DNA of 64,000 bases from Brachybacterium avium (GCF_002216795.1 NZ_CP022316.1:248001-312000), one strand, 5' to 3'. Counted from the first letter of the stretch, positions 8,319 through 18,859 are shown. A program made the numbers and translations. Notes: a model not told the origin generated them from the letters alone.

Positions 8319-9563
8319 ATGCCCGTTCGAGATCTCACCGCCGCGGACTTCCTCAGCTATCGGACCATGGCCTCCGGCGCTTTCGGTGGAGGGGTCGACC
8401 CGGCCTCCCCCGCCGCTCCCCAGGATTTCTCCCCCGGCCAGATCCCGCTGGGCATCGATGCCTCGACGCTGCCGGGCGGGCCGCGCGGCGTGATCGCCGC
8501 AGGCGCCCGGATCCGCCGCGACCAGGTGGTGCTGGGCGGTGGGGTCGCCGGCTGCGGCGGTGTCGCGGGACTGGCGGTCCATCCTGCGTATCGCGGGGAG
8601 GGTCTGTTCGGGACGCTGCTGACCGCCGTCATCGCCCGCTGCGGTGTCGAGGGAATGGCGCTGTCGATGCTGTATCCCTCGAACCCGTCGATCTATCGCC
8701 GCTACGGCTACCAGGTGGTCGCGCGGGGGCAGTCGCTGATCGTGCCGCTGGTGGATCTGCAGCGGATCCCCGCAGTCCCGGGCCGGCGCCTCGTCCCCGT
8801 CACCGCCGAGTCGATGCCGCGGCTGCGCCGCCTCCATCACCAGCTGACCGCCGGCGACAACCTGATGCTGCGCCGCGAGCCGCCGCTGTTCCCCGAGGCC
8901 ATGCCCGCCCATCCCTGGTCCGCGCTGCTGCTCGAGGACGAGTCCGGCACCGCGCACGGCTATATGTCCTGGACGCGCCGCCCCGGCGACGCGGACGGCG
9001 TCGGCCTCGAGGTGCACGAGCTCCTCGGCCGCTCCCGCTCGGACCGGCAGGCGCTGCTGCGCTCCCTGGGCTCCTGGTCCACGGTGAGCGAGCAGGTGCG
9101 GCTGCGGCTGCGCACCGAGGATCCCGTCCTGGACGTGCTTCCCGGCGGCGGGGCCCGTCCCGATCCGTCACCGCAACCGCTGGTGATGATGCGGGTGATC
9201 GACACGGAAGCGACCCTGCGCGCCCGCCGCGCCCCTGCCGGCCTGGACGGCACGCTCCGGCTCGTCGTCGAGGACGACACCGTCCCCGCGGGCACCTGCC
9301 GCGCCGGGGGCACCTACCTGGTCTCCGCGCACCACGGCGACGTCACTGCGGCGGCGGAGGACGTTCCTGCGGGCGCAGCACCGACGGATGTGCTGGGCAC
9401 CTGCCGGTTGGACATCCACTCCGCCTCGCTCCTGCTCGTCGGAGGCCGCACTCTCGCCGACGCCCGCCGTCTGGGCCTGCGCGCCGAGGCGGAGCCGGCG
9501 GGCGAGTCCTTCCTGGACGCGCTGCTGGCCGGTCCTCGGCCCAGCGTCCTGGACGCCTTCTGA
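8319..9563 (+). CDS. Eis-like GNAT N-acetyltransferase
   Basis: This 414-residue protein has the Eis layout. It starts with a GNAT domain whose acetyl-CoA site reads GLAVHPAYRGEGLFGTLL, followed by SIYRRYGYQ with the conserved Tyr used as general acid. A second GNAT-like half comes next, and then a sterol-carrier-like C-terminal domain (about 310-414). The chain ends in Phe, as in Eis of Mycobacterium, where the terminal carboxylate is the catalytic base. Family members acetylate aminoglycosides or other polyamines, but the natural substrate here is unknown. The start is fixed by TAGACT 7 nt upstream. Thymidine kinase follows 47 nt later on the same strand. Confidence 0.87.
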   Translation: MPVRDLTAADFLSYRTMASGAFGGGVDPASPAAPQDFSPGQIPLGIDASTLPGGPRGVIAAGARIRRDQVVLGGGVAGCGGVAGLAVHPAYRGEGLFGTLLTAVIARCGVEGMALSMLYPSNPSIYRRYGYQVVARGQSLIVPLVDLQRIPAVPGRRLVPVTAESMPRLRRLHHQLTAGDNLMLRREPPLFPEAMPAHPWSALLLEDESGTAHGYMSWTRRPGDADGVGLEVHELLGRSRSDRQALLRSLGSWSTVSEQVRLRLRTEDPVLDVLPGGGARPDPSPQPLVMMRVIDTEATLRARRAPAGLDGTLRLVVEDDTVPAGTCRAGGTYLVSAHHGDVTAAAEDVPAGAAPTDVLGTCRLDIHSASLLLVGGRTLADARRLGLRAEAEPAGESFLDALLAGPRPSVLDAF

Positions 9564-9610
9564 TCCCTTCTGTCGACCTGTTCCTCTCCCCCGACCCCCG
9601 GAGCATCCGC

Positions 9611-10219
9611 ATGGCCAAGCTGCATTTCAAGTACGGAGCGATGAACTCCGGGAAGTCCGACACCCTGATCAAGACCGCCTACAACTACGACGAGCGGGGG
9701 CTGGCCACCCTGACCGTGAAACCGGCGCTGGATACGAAGGGGGAGGACTGGGTGGTCGCCCGCGGAGGTGCGCGGCGGCGGGTGGATGTGCTCGCGGTCA
9801 TCGGCGATGACCTGCGCGCCCTCGTCGGCTCCACGGCCGATGACGGCGGACTGCGCCCGCTGCACTGCGTCCTGGTCGATGAGGCGCAGTTCCTCGAGCC
9901 GCACCAGATCGACGATCTCTTCCGGATCGCGAAGCTCGATGGGGTCTCGGTCATCTGCTACGGGCTGCGCACCGATTTCCGCACCGCGATGTTCCCCGGC
10001 GCCGCGCGCCTGTTCGAACTCGCGGACAACATCGAGAAGCTGCCGACCATGTGTCGCTGCGGCTCGCAGGCCGAGTTCAACTGCCGCGCCGTCGACGGCC
10101 GCTTCGTCTTCGAAGGAGCGCAGGTCGCGATCGACGGCGAAGCAGTGACCTACATGTCGCTGTGCGGCTCGTGCTTCATGCAGGAGCAGGAACGCGCCGG
10201 GGTCACCGTCCTGGGGTGA
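9611..10219 (+). CDS. tdk: Thymidine kinase, type II
   Basis: This 202-residue protein is a zinc-containing type II thymidine kinase that phosphorylates thymidine to dTMP in the salvage pathway. The P-loop GAMNSGKS is at residues 10-17, the Walker B is DEAQF, and the C-terminal lasso has TYMSLCG. Cysteines in MCRCGS and LCGSC fit the structural zinc site. The length is normal for the family. A GGAG lies upstream of the ATG. The gene faces the YtxH-like gene, and the last codons can fold as GTCACC/GGTGAC, which may help end transcription. Confidence 0.94.
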   Translation: MAKLHFKYGAMNSGKSDTLIKTAYNYDERGLATLTVKPALDTKGEDWVVARGGARRRVDVLAVIGDDLRALVGSTADDGGLRPLHCVLVDEAQFLEPHQIDDLFRIAKLDGVSVICYGLRTDFRTAMFPGAARLFELADNIEKLPTMCRCGSQAEFNCRAVDGRFVFEGAQVAIDGEAVTYMSLCGSCFMQEQERAGVTVLG

Positions 10220-10249
10220 CACCGGCGCGTCCCTGCGCTGAGTGGGGGC

Positions 10250-10636
10250 TCAGGAGCTGAGCGGGCGATCCTCGCCGACCTCGGCGTCACCGCCGGCGTG
10301 GGCGCTGTCCGCGGAGTTCTCGTCCACGGCTGCGGCCTCGTCGTCCAGCTCGTCGGAGGAGTCGCCGGCGAGGCGCTCCTTGGCGGAGTCCGCGGCCCCG
10401 GCTACCGCCTCCTGCGCCCTGGCGGCGACCTCCGGGCCCTTCTCCTTGACCGCCCCGGCGGTGTCCTGCGCGACCCGCGACGCGGTCTCCCTCGCCTGCG
10501 CGGCGCGACGCTGCACCTCGGGGTCCTCGGCGACCCGGTGGGCCGTGCGCTCGAGGGAGTCGTAGGGTCCTCGACCCATCCGCGAACCGACCACGAAACC
10601 GATCGCCAGCCCGGCTACGAAAATGAACCTCTTCAT
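10250..10636 (-). CDS. YtxH-like small membrane protein with acidic tail
   Basis: This is a 128-residue protein with one N-terminal membrane segment (about residues 4-18) followed by GSRMGRGPYDSLE, a stretch of amphipathic helix rich in Ala, Arg, Glu and Gln (about 28-92), and an acidic C-terminus. This is the layout of YtxH-domain envelope or stress proteins of unknown mechanism. The ATG at 10636 has AGGAGG 5 nt upstream. The frame is open much further upstream, but that part is antisense to putA. It is divergent from putA and convergent with tdk. Confidence 0.75.
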   Translation of the reverse strand: MKRFIFVAGLAIGFVVGSRMGRGPYDSLERTAHRVAEDPEVQRRAAQARETASRVAQDTAGAVKEKGPEVAARAQEAVAGAADSAKERLAGDSSDELDDEAAAVDENSADSAHAGGDAEVGEDRPLSS

Positions 10637-10916
10637 CACTGCCTCCTGCATCGTCGGGTATGTGCCCTGCATCGTGCCACAGCCGGGCGCCGCCCCGATG
10701 ACGGGCCGACCGAGCGGTCCCGGACGCCGCCCTGCCCGCTCGTCCCCCTTTGGTCCCACTTCGGTCACACAACCTCCACGAACCGGCTCCGATCGCGGTA
10801 TCGGCGGGACGCGCGAGGTCTTACGATCTAGGGACGGGGACACCGGTCGCGCCGACCCTCCTGTCGCCCGCTCCACAGCACCGTCGCCGTGATCCATGAA
10901 CGAGGAGAGAGCTCCG

Positions 10917-13900
10917 TTGTCCCCTGTGAACCCCTCGCAGTCCCCGCTCGATGCCGCCCCTGCCGTCCCGACCCTCGATGAGGTCTCGGCGCAGGTCCGC
11001 ACCTGGGTGCACGCCGCCGCCACCCGTCCCATACCGGGACCGGCGAAGATGCTCTCGGATCTGCTGCAGGACCCGAAGGGCCTGGAATTCACGCTGGCCT
11101 TCGTGGACCGCGTGATCCGGCCGGAGGATCCGCGCGCCGCCGCCGTCGAGCTGCACCGCCTCGCCCAGGATCCGCCGGCCTTCCTCCCCGCACCGCTGCG
11201 CCGCGTGATCGCCCTGGGCGGCGCCGCGTCCACCCTCGCCCCGTCACTGGTGGTGCCGACCGCGCAAGCGGCGATGCGTCGCATGGTCGGCCACCTGATC
11301 CTCGATGCCCGCCCCCGGCCCCTGAGCAGTGCGATCCAGCGGCTCACCGCCGACGGCACGGCACTGAACCTCAACCTGCTGGGCGAGGCCGTGCTCGGTG
11401 CGCAGGAGGCCGATCGCCGTCTCCAGGGCGTGCGAGAGCTGGTGGCCCGGAATGATGTCGACTACGCCTCGATCAAGGTGTCCTCGATCGTGGACCATCT
11501 GCCGCTGTGGGCGGCGGAGGAGACCGTCGACCACATCGTCGAGACGCTGCTGCCGCTGTACCTCGAAGCCGCTCGCGGCGAGAACCCCACGTTCTTGAAC
11601 ATGGACATGGAGGAGTACCGGGACCTCGAGCTGACCCTGCAGGTCTTCGAGAAGCTCCTGGACCGCCCCGAGCTCGCCTCCCTGCATGCCGGGATCGTGC
11701 TGCAGGCCTACCTGCCGGACGCCCCGTCCGCGATGGCTCGCCTGCGCCGCTTCGGCGAGCGGCGGGTGGCCGCGGGCGGGGAACCGATCAAGGTGCGTCT
11801 GGTCAAGGGCGCGAACCTGGCGCTGGAGCAGGTCGACGCCTCGGTGCACGGCTGGACCCAGGCGCCGCTGCTGTCGAAGGAGGAGACCGACGCGCAGTAC
11901 AAGCGCATGCTGCTGGAGGCGCTGGACCCCGCCAAGCTCGCGGCCGTCCACCTCGGTGTGGCCGGCCACAATCTCTTCGATGTCGCCTTCGCCCATCTGC
12001 TGATGCAGGGCCGGGGCATCCCGGCCGGTCCCGGGCATGGCGTCGAGTTCGAGATGCTCGCCGGGATGGCGCCGGGACAGCAGGCAGTGGTGCGCGAGGC
12101 CACCGGCACGATGCGCCTGTACGTGCCGATCGTGCACCCCCGCCACTTCGACGTCGCCGTCTCCTACCTGGTGCGACGCCTGGAAGAGAATGCTTCCTCG
12201 CAGAACTTCCTCTCCGCGGCCTTCGAGCTGGACAGCTCCGAGGAGCTCTTCGCCCGTGAGCGGCAGCGCTTCTCCCGGGCGCTGGAACGTGCGCTGCAGG
12301 AGACCTCGCTGCCCACCCACCGCGACCAGGACCGCGGTGCGGAGGCTGCGGACGGCCAGGGCGCCCTGCAGCTCGGGTCCCCGGCGGTGCCGGCGGTCCC
12401 CGGTAATTTCCGCAACACTCCCGACACCGATCTTTCGACGCCGATGAACCAGCAGTGGGCGGCCGGGATCACCCACCGCATCCGCGGCTCGCAGCTCGGC
12501 GTCGCGGAGGTCCGCGCCGCCCGGCTCAAGACGGTCGAGGCCGTGGACTCGACCATCTCCGACGCCCTCGCGGCGCAGCCGGCCTGGGAGGCGCTGGGGG
12601 TCGAGAAGAGGGCGATGATCCTGCGCCGTGCCGCCGGGACGCTCGCCGCTCACCGCGGTGAGCTGCTGGAGGTGATGGCCTCCGAGACCGGCAAGACCTT
12701 CGAGCAGGGCGATCCGGAGGTGAGCGAGGCGATCGACTTCGCCCTCTACTACGCCGAGCAGATCGAGCAGCTGGCCGGCCTCGAGGACGTGCGCGCCCGG
12801 GCGCGGCCGCTGACCCTGGTCACTCCGCCCTGGAACTTCCCGGTCGCGATCCCCACCGGCGGTGTCGTCGCCGCCCTGGCCACCGGCAGCGCGGTGATCA
12901 TGAAGCCGGCGCCGCAGTCCCGTCGCTGCGGCGCTCTGATCGGCCGGCTGCTGCACGAGGCCGGGGTGCCCGAGGGCGTGTTCACGCTCGTGGACGTGCC
13001 CGAGAACGAGGTGGGCCGGGCACTGATCTCCGATCCCCGGATCTCACAGCTGATCCTCACCGGCGCCTCGGACACGGCCGCGCTGTTCGCCTCCTGGCGT
13101 CCCGAACTGCGGATCCTCGCCGAGACCAGCGGCAAGAACTCGATCATCGTCACTCCGCAGGCCGATCTCGACCTCGCCGCGCACGATGTCGCCGCGAGCG
13201 CCTTCGGCCACGCCGGTCAGAAGTGCTCGGCCGCCTCGCTGGTGATCACGGTCGGGTCGGTCACCACCTCCCGCCGGTTCTCCGCACAGCTGGCGGACGC
13301 GGTGCTGAGCCTGCATGTGGGCCGCCCGACGGATCCGACGGTCCAGATGGGGCCGGTCATCGAGCCGCCCGGCGAGAAGCTGCGCTCCGGGCTCACTGAG
13401 CTCCGCGAGGGGGAGGCATGGCTCTCGCGCCCTCGTCAGCTCGATGAATCGGGCACGGTGTTCTCTCCCGGGGTCCGCACCGGGGTCGAGGAGGGCTCGC
13501 CCTTCCATCTCACCGAATACTTCGGTCCGGTGCTCGGAGTGATCCACGCCGAGTCCCTCGAGGAGGCGATGCGGATCCAGAACGGCACCGCCTTCGGCCT
13601 GACCGCCGGGATCCATTCGCTGGAGCCCACGGAGGTCGCCTGGTGGACCGAGCATGTCGAGGCCGGGAACCTGTACGTCAACCGCGGCATCACCGGCGCG
13701 ATCGTGGAGCGCCAGCCCTTCGGCGGCTGGAAGCGCTCGGCGATCGGGCAGACCGCGAAGGCGGGAGGCCCGAACTACCTGGTGCACCTGATGGACTGGT
13801 CCGACTCCGACGGGGCTCCCGACCGCGGGCAGGATGCGGAGGCCTGGCTGGACGCGGCACGTCACAGCGACCGCGAGCACTGGGCGAGCACCTTCATCCC

Positions 13901-14390
13901 GCGCGATGCACAGCAGCTCCACGGCGAGATCAACGTGCTGCGGTACCTGCCGCTGCCGGTGATGATCCGCGCCGCCGAGGGCACCACGGCGCAGGAGCTG
14001 ACGCGGGTGCTGCACGCCGCGGCGACCGTCGACTCCGAGGTCGAGGTGTCCGTCCCCTCCGCAGAGCTCGCCAGCACGGCCCGGGAGTCCGGGCTCGCCG
14101 AAGCGGCCGTGCAGGTCCAGGACGCCACCGCTTTCGCCGCGCGGATCCCCGACCTCGAGCAGTCACGGATCCGCCTGCTCGGCCAGAGCGATCCCGCGCT
14201 GCGCGCCGCGATCGCGGATCGCATCGAGGTGGCGCTGTTCACCGGCGAGGTGGTGGTCGACGGACGGGTGGAGCTGCTGCCCTTCGTGCATGAGCAGGCG
14301 ATCAGTGCCACGAACCATCGCTACGGGAACCCGCTGCCGGAAGAGCTGGACCTCACCGGCGGTCAGGGCTGGGCCCGCGGCCGGCTCTGA
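10917..14390 (+). CDS. putA: PutA, bifunctional proline dehydrogenase / glutamate-semialdehyde dehydrogenase
   Basis: This protein of about 1157 residues oxidises proline to glutamate in two steps. Residues about 80-440 form the FAD proline dehydrogenase barrel, with KVRLVKGANL and the late motif HPRHFDVAVSYLVRRLEEN. Residues about 520-1000 are the NAD aldehyde dehydrogenase, with TPPWNFPVAIPTGG, the glutamate in LAETSGKNS and nucleophile Cys770 in GQKCSA. About 150 further residues follow, with no DNA-binding domain visible. I chose the TTG at 10917 because GAGGAGA lies 8 nt before it; an ATG at 10896 in the same frame has no such site and would add seven residues. The acyltransferase gene follows 16 nt later, perhaps co-transcribed. 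Confidence 0.9.
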   Translation: MSPVNPSQSPLDAAPAVPTLDEVSAQVRTWVHAAATRPIPGPAKMLSDLLQDPKGLEFTLAFVDRVIRPEDPRAAAVELHRLAQDPPAFLPAPLRRVIALGGAASTLAPSLVVPTAQAAMRRMVGHLILDARPRPLSSAIQRLTADGTALNLNLLGEAVLGAQEADRRLQGVRELVARNDVDYASIKVSSIVDHLPLWAAEETVDHIVETLLPLYLEAARGENPTFLNMDMEEYRDLELTLQVFEKLLDRPELASLHAGIVLQAYLPDAPSAMARLRRFGERRVAAGGEPIKVRLVKGANLALEQVDASVHGWTQAPLLSKEETDAQYKRMLLEALDPAKLAAVHLGVAGHNLFDVAFAHLLMQGRGIPAGPGHGVEFEMLAGMAPGQQAVVREATGTMRLYVPIVHPRHFDVAVSYLVRRLEENASSQNFLSAAFELDSSEELFARERQRFSRALERALQETSLPTHRDQDRGAEAADGQGALQLGSPAVPAVPGNFRNTPDTDLSTPMNQQWAAGITHRIRGSQLGVAEVRAARLKTVEAVDSTISDALAAQPAWEALGVEKRAMILRRAAGTLAAHRGELLEVMASETGKTFEQGDPEVSEAIDFALYYAEQIEQLAGLEDVRARARPLTLVTPPWNFPVAIPTGGVVAALATGSAVIMKPAPQSRRCGALIGRLLHEAGVPEGVFTLVDVPENEVGRALISDPRISQLILTGASDTAALFASWRPELRILAETSGKNSIIVTPQADLDLAAHDVAASAFGHAGQKCSAASLVITVGSVTTSRRFSAQLADAVLSLHVGRPTDPTVQMGPVIEPPGEKLRSGLTELREGEAWLSRPRQLDESGTVFSPGVRTGVEEGSPFHLTEYFGPVLGVIHAESLEEAMRIQNGTAFGLTAGIHSLEPTEVAWWTEHVEAGNLYVNRGITGAIVERQPFGGWKRSAIGQTAKAGGPNYLVHLMDWSDSDGAPDRGQDAEAWLDAARHSDREHWASTFIPRDAQQLHGEINVLRYLPLPVMIRAAEGTTAQELTRVLHAAATVDSEVEVSVPSAELASTARESGLAEAAVQVQDATAFAARIPDLEQSRIRLLGQSDPALRAAIADRIEVALFTGEVVVDGRVELLPFVHEQAISATNHRYGNPLPEELDLTGGQGWARGRL

Positions 14391-14406
14391 GGACAGAGGG
14401 AGATCC

Positions 14407-15528
14407 ATGACCGACGCCGATCCGAGCCGACCGCGCCCGGCGAGCAGCACGAGGACGGCCGAAGGCGAGGATCTGCCGCCAACGGCCCCTGCGAAGAAGG
14501 TCCGTGACCCGTTCCTGGACAACGCCCGCGGACTCCTCATCACGCTCGTCGTGATCGGGCACACGCTGGAGAGCTTCGAGGCCAATTCGGGAGCGGTCGG
14601 GGACTCGATCTACACCTGGATCTATTCGTTCCATATGGCGGCCTTCGTGGCGATCTCCGGCTACCTCTCCCGCTCCTACCGCAATGAGCCCCGCCAGGTG
14701 CGGCGCCTGCTGACCGCGATGCTCGTGCCCTATCTGATCTTCCAGCTGCTCCACGAGACGGCGAAGACGCTGCTGCTGGGACACGAGTTCCATCTGGAGC
14801 TCGTCTCCACGGCGTGGACGCTGTGGTTCCTGCTGGCACTGGTGATGTGGCGCCTGGTGACCCCGGTGCTGCGGGCACTGCGCTATCCCCTGGTGTTCAC
14901 CGTGGCGGTGGCCGTGATCGCGCCGCTGGACCAGAACCTCGACGGGACCCTGTCGCTGGGGCGCTTCATCGAGATGCTGCCCTTCTTCACGCTGGGCCTG
15001 GTCACCACCCCGGCGCTGCTGCAGAAGCTCAAGACCCTGCCGCACCGGGTCTGGATCGGCGGGGCGGTCCTGGCCTTCGCACTGGTGGTCTCCTTCGCCA
15101 CCCACGAACATCTCTCGGCCGCCCGCTTCTTCCTCCGCGGCTCCTACGCCGACGGCCCCTACGAGACGTGGCTCGCGATCATCGTGCAGTTGATGGTGCT
15201 CGCCGCCGGCATGATCGGTGCCCTCGCGCTGCTGCTGATCACCCCGCTCGGTCAGACCGTCTGGACGGCGATCGGCGCCCGCTCGCTGACGATCTACCTC
15301 CTGCACCCGCTCGCCCTGCTCCCGATCCGCTACCTGGAGGAACCCTTCGCCTGGGCCGACTCCTGGTGGGCGCCGTTCCCGCTGATCCTCATCGCCCTCG
15401 CGCTGACCGCGGTGCTCTCCCGCGGCGTCGTCGGCACGCTCACGCGCTGGGTCACCGATCCCCCGATCGGCGACCTCCTCGTCAGGCCGGAGGACTCGCC
15501 CGCCCGGGCGCCCCGCACCTCCGCCTGA
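14407..15528 (+). CDS. Acyltransferase 3 family membrane protein
   Basis: This 373-residue integral membrane protein has about ten hydrophobic segments. After a 30-residue polar N-terminus comes RDPFLDNARGLLITLVVIGH, with the conserved Asp-x-x-Arg and the His of the acyltransferase 3 (AT3/OafA) family, then FHMAAFVAISGYLSRS and a late ARSLTIYLLHPLALL. Family members move acetyl, succinyl or longer acyl groups onto cell-surface sugars or lipids. There is no SGNH domain, so it is the membrane-only type. The ATG has GAGGGAGA upstream and lies 16 nt after putA, but no functional link to proline is evident. Confidence 0.85.
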   Translation: MTDADPSRPRPASSTRTAEGEDLPPTAPAKKVRDPFLDNARGLLITLVVIGHTLESFEANSGAVGDSIYTWIYSFHMAAFVAISGYLSRSYRNEPRQVRRLLTAMLVPYLIFQLLHETAKTLLLGHEFHLELVSTAWTLWFLLALVMWRLVTPVLRALRYPLVFTVAVAVIAPLDQNLDGTLSLGRFIEMLPFFTLGLVTTPALLQKLKTLPHRVWIGGAVLAFALVVSFATHEHLSAARFFLRGSYADGPYETWLAIIVQLMVLAAGMIGALALLLITPLGQTVWTAIGARSLTIYLLHPLALLPIRYLEEPFAWADSWWAPFPLILIALALTAVLSRGVVGTLTRWVTDPPIGDLLVRPEDSPARAPRTSA

Positions 15529-15540
15529 CGCGGCAGCGCC

Positions 15541-16929
15541 TCAGCCGGCGGCTGCGGTGCCGACCCGGGCGCCCTCGGGCACCTCTCCGCCCTCCTCGCC
15601 GAGCACCGCGTCACCGATCACGGAGACATCGGCCCCGAAGGTCCAGTCGCCCTGCACGTCGAGGCGCACGGCGTCCTTGAGCGAGGGCACGCCGTAGGGG
15701 AAGCGCGGCTCGAAGTCCTGGATGAGCTTGTACGAGTCCGCCTGCAGCGACACCGTCGGCAGCGTCTCGATCTGCTGCACGAGCGCCGAGCGGTGATCGA
15801 GGGCGTAGGCGTCCGAGCGCACCAGCAGCAGGTCGCTGGTGGCCTTGACCGGCAGGAAGCGGTCGCGGCCCACGACGATCGCGGTCGCGCCGTCGAACAC
15901 CTCGATCGCGGCCCCCATGGCGGATTCGAGCTGATAGACGGGCGTGCTGGTCTTGTCGGCCGGGTCCACGGTCTTCTCGTTGCGGATCAGCGGCAGGCCC
16001 ATGATGCCGCCGCGCTCCTCGAGCACCGCGGCCATCTTCTCGAGGTCGAACCAGAGGTTGTTCGTGTGGAAGAACGGATGGCGGTGCTCGTCGGTGAAGT
16101 AATCCATCTCTTCGGCCGGGGTCTGCGCGGTGTCGCGCAGGATCAGCCGGCCGTCGGACTTGCGCACCGCGAGGTGGCCGCCCTTGCGGTCCGCGGGGGT
16201 GCGGCGGCACAGCTCGGCGGCGTAGGGGGCGCCGGAGGCCGCGAACCAGGAGGCGATGACGGGGCTGGGGACGGTGCCGAGGTTGTCCGAGTTGGAGACC
16301 GAGGCGTACTTGAAGCCGGCGTCGAGCAGCTGCTGGAGCAGGCCCGAGGTCTGCAGGGCCGTGTAGATGTCACCGTGGCCGGGCGGGCACCACTCCAGGG
16401 CGGGGTCCGCGTCCCAGTCGACCGGCGTGAGGTCGTCGGTGCGGAGCTTGGGCTCCTTGTTCTGCAGGAAGTCCAGCGGCAGGTCGCCGACGGGCAGGTC
16501 CTCGTACTTCGCGAGCACCTCGAGGGTGTCCTCGCGGGTGCGGAAGGAGTTCATGAAGATCAGCGGCAGGCGGGAGCCGGTGCCGCGGCGCGCGGCCAGG
16601 ACCTGCTCGACGATGAGGTCCAGGAAGCTCTTGCCATCGCGCACCGGCAGCAGCGACTTGGCCTGGTCCAGGCCCATCGAGGTGCCGAGCCCGCCGTTGA
16701 GGTTGATGATCGCGAGCTGATCGAAGACCTGCTTGGCATGACCGGGGTCGATCGAGACGTCATCGAGCTGCGGCGGGTCGAGGTAGGGCTCGATCGTGTC
16801 CTCGGGGATGGTGCCGGTGACCCCCTCCTCGAGCTGACCGTAATAGTGGGAGAAGACGTCGATCGCGGTCTGCGCGACCCCGTCGTCCGCCATCTTCTGC
16901 TGCGCTGCGGCAAGTCCTTCAATGCTCAT
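15541..16929 (-). CDS. UTP-glucose-1-phosphate uridylyltransferase, eukaryote-type (UDPGP family)
   Basis: This 462-residue enzyme has the UDPGP-family nucleotide signature [21 protein letters not shown] and [11 protein letters not shown], with a C-terminal parallel beta-helix-like part ending in [11 protein letters not shown]. It makes UDP-glucose from UTP and glucose-1-phosphate, for wall glycans and exopolysaccharide. Most bacteria use the unrelated GalU; some actinobacteria such as Bifidobacterium carry this type. The ATG at 16929 lies 6 nt after TACCCT, so translation is probably leaderless. The next upstream ATG in frame adds 17 unconserved residues. It is divergent from metG with a 118-nt gap. 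Confidence 0.92.
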   Translation of the reverse strand: MSIEGLAAAQQKMADDGVAQTAIDVFSHYYGQLEEGVTGTIPEDTIEPYLDPPQLDDVSIDPGHAKQVFDQLAIINLNGGLGTSMGLDQAKSLLPVRDGKSFLDLIVEQVLAARRGTGSRLPLIFMNSFRTREDTLEVLAKYEDLPVGDLPLDFLQNKEPKLRTDDLTPVDWDADPALEWCPPGHGDIYTALQTSGLLQQLLDAGFKYASVSNSDNLGTVPSPVIASWFAASGAPYAAELCRRTPADRKGGHLAVRKSDGRLILRDTAQTPAEEMDYFTDEHRHPFFHTNNLWFDLEKMAAVLEERGGIMGLPLIRNEKTVDPADKTSTPVYQLESAMGAAIEVFDGATAIVVGRDRFLPVKATSDLLLVRSDAYALDHRSALVQQIETLPTVSLQADSYKLIQDFEPRFPYGVPSLKDAVRLDVQGDWTFGADVSVIGDAVLGEEGGEVPEGARVGTAAAG

Positions 16930-16935
16930 GGCACC

Positions 16936-16941
16936 AGGGTA
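16936..16941 (-). promoter_or_regulatory. Putative leaderless -10 for the UDP-glucose pyrophosphorylase gene
   Basis: On the minus strand TACCCT is followed by GGTGCC and the ATG at 16929. Confidence 0.5.
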
Positions 16942-17033
16942 TCGGGACGGCCGGGTGCTCTGCGCCGTCCACCGTCGCACGTCCTGTCCGGGGACTCACC
17001 CGCACTCGCGTCGGGCTGCGGCCCCGACTCCCC

Positions 17034-17039
17034 TAGAAT
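17034..17039 (+). promoter_or_regulatory. Putative leaderless -10 for metG
   Basis: TAGAAT lies 8 nt before the metG ATG. No Shine-Dalgarno is seen. Confidence 0.55.
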
Positions 17040-17047
17040 CGACTGCT

Positions 17048-18859
17048 ATGAGCACAGTCCTGTCCGCGGTCGCCTGGCCGTATGCCAATGGTCCCCGCCA
17101 TATCGGTCATGTCGCCGGCTTCGGCGTCCCCTCCGACGTCTTCTCCCGTTACATGCGGATGGCCGGGAACGACGTGCTCATGGTCTCCGGCACCGATGAG
17201 CACGGCACCCCGATCCTGGTCTCCGCCGACGCCGAGGGCATCTCCGCCCGCGAGCTCGCGGACCGCAACAACCGCCTCATCGTCGAGGACCTGGTCGCGC
17301 TGGGTCTCTCCTACGATCTGTTCACCCGCACCACCACCCGCAACCACTACCAGGTGGTGCAGGACATGTTCGTCACCGTGCGGGACAACGGGTACATGGT
17401 GGAGAGGACGACCTCCGGGGCGATCTCCCCGTCGACCGGCCGCACCCTGCCCGACCGCTACATCGAGGGCACCTGCCCGATCTGCGGAGCGGGCGGAGCC
17501 CGCGGCGACCAGTGCGACAGCTGCGGCAACCAGCTGGATCCCACGGACCTGATCGACCCGGTCTCGCGGATCAACGGCGAGACGCCGGAGTTCATCGAGA
17601 CCTCGCACTGGTTCCTGGACCTGCCGTCCCTGGCCGGGGAGCTGGGCCGCTGGCTCGACGAGCGCGAGGCGACCGGGCTGTGGCGCCCCAACGTGATCCG
17701 CTTCAGCCAGAACATCCTCGATGACATCAAGCCCCGGGCGATGTCCCGCGACATCGACTGGGGCATTCCGGTGCCGGGTTGGGAGGATCAGCCGAACAAG
17801 CGCCTGTACGTCTGGTTCGACGCGGTGATCGGCTACCTCTCGGCCTCGATCGAGTGGGCCCGCCGCTCCGGCGATCCCGAGGCGTGGCGGAAGTGGTGGA
17901 ACGATCCCGAGACCCTCGCCTACTACTTCATGGGCAAGGACAACATCGTCTTCCATTCCCAGATCTGGCCTGCGGAGATGATCGCCCAGAACGGCCAGGG
18001 CGACAAGGGCGGCGAGCCCGGCCGCTTCGGCGAGCTCACGCTGCCGACCGAGGTGGTCTCCAGCGAGTTCCTCACCATGGAGGGCAAGAAGTTCTCCTCC
18101 TCCAAGGGCGTGGTGATCTACGTGCGCGATGTGCTCGAGCGCTACCAGCCCGACGCGCTGCGCTACTTCATCTCCGCCGCGGGACCCGAGCACCAGGACT
18201 CCGATTTCACCTGGACAGATTTCGTCTCCCGCACTAACAACGAGCTGGTCGCCGGCTGGGGCAATCTGGTCAACCGCACCGCCGCCATGATCGCCAAGAA
18301 CGTCGGGGAGATCCCGGCGGCGGGTGAGTTCGAGGAGATCGACCAGGCCCTGCTGGACCAGCTCCGTGAGGGCTTCACAACCGTCGGCGGCCTCATCGAG
18401 GCGCACCGCCAGCGCGCCGCGATCGCCGAGATCATGCGCCTGGTGGGCGAGGCGAACGCCTACGTCTCCCGCACCGAGCCCTTCAAGATGAAGGCCGAGG
18501 AGCAGCGACCGCGCCTGCTGACCGTGCTGCACGTGCTCGCCCAGGCCGTCACCGATCTCAACACGATGATGGCGCCCTTCCTGCCGCACTCGGCGAACGA
18601 GGTGGAGAAGGCGTTGGGCGGGGACCGCCAGATCGCGCCGATGCCGCAGATCGTGGAGGTCGAGGATCTCGACGGCGGTCCCGGCTACCCGATCATCACC
18701 GGCGACTACACGGACGTCCCGGCCTGGGAGCACCACCCGGTGGGCGTGGGCCAGAGAGTCGTGAAGCCCACCGGCATCTTCGCCAAGCTCGACCCGACGA
18801 CCGCCGCGATGGAGCTCGAGCGCCTCGAGGTGGCCGCCGAAGGTGAGCCGGAACTGTGA
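17048..18859 (+). CDS. metG: Methionyl-tRNA synthetase
   Basis: This 603-residue class I aminoacyl-tRNA synthetase charges tRNA-Met. The HIGH box is PRHIGHVAG near residue 20, the KMSKS box is KFSSSKG, and a four-Cys zinc knuckle is present in [32 protein letters not shown] is typical of the family. It lacks the C-terminal tRNA-binding (EMAP-like) domain found in longer bacterial MetRS. The ATG at 17048 follows a TAGAAT -10 by 8 nt, supporting a leaderless start. Divergent from the UDP-glucose pyrophosphorylase gene. Confidence 0.96.
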   Translation: MSTVLSAVAWPYANGPRHIGHVAGFGVPSDVFSRYMRMAGNDVLMVSGTDEHGTPILVSADAEGISARELADRNNRLIVEDLVALGLSYDLFTRTTTRNHYQVVQDMFVTVRDNGYMVERTTSGAISPSTGRTLPDRYIEGTCPICGAGGARGDQCDSCGNQLDPTDLIDPVSRINGETPEFIETSHWFLDLPSLAGELGRWLDEREATGLWRPNVIRFSQNILDDIKPRAMSRDIDWGIPVPGWEDQPNKRLYVWFDAVIGYLSASIEWARRSGDPEAWRKWWNDPETLAYYFMGKDNIVFHSQIWPAEMIAQNGQGDKGGEPGRFGELTLPTEVVSSEFLTMEGKKFSSSKGVVIYVRDVLERYQPDALRYFISAAGPEHQDSDFTWTDFVSRTNNELVAGWGNLVNRTAAMIAKNVGEIPAAGEFEEIDQALLDQLREGFTTVGGLIEAHRQRAAIAEIMRLVGEANAYVSRTEPFKMKAEEQRPRLLTVLHVLAQAVTDLNTMMAPFLPHSANEVEKALGGDRQIAPMPQIVEVEDLDGGPGYPIITGDYTDVPAWEHHPVGVGQRVVKPTGIFAKLDPTTAAMELERLEVAAEGEPEL

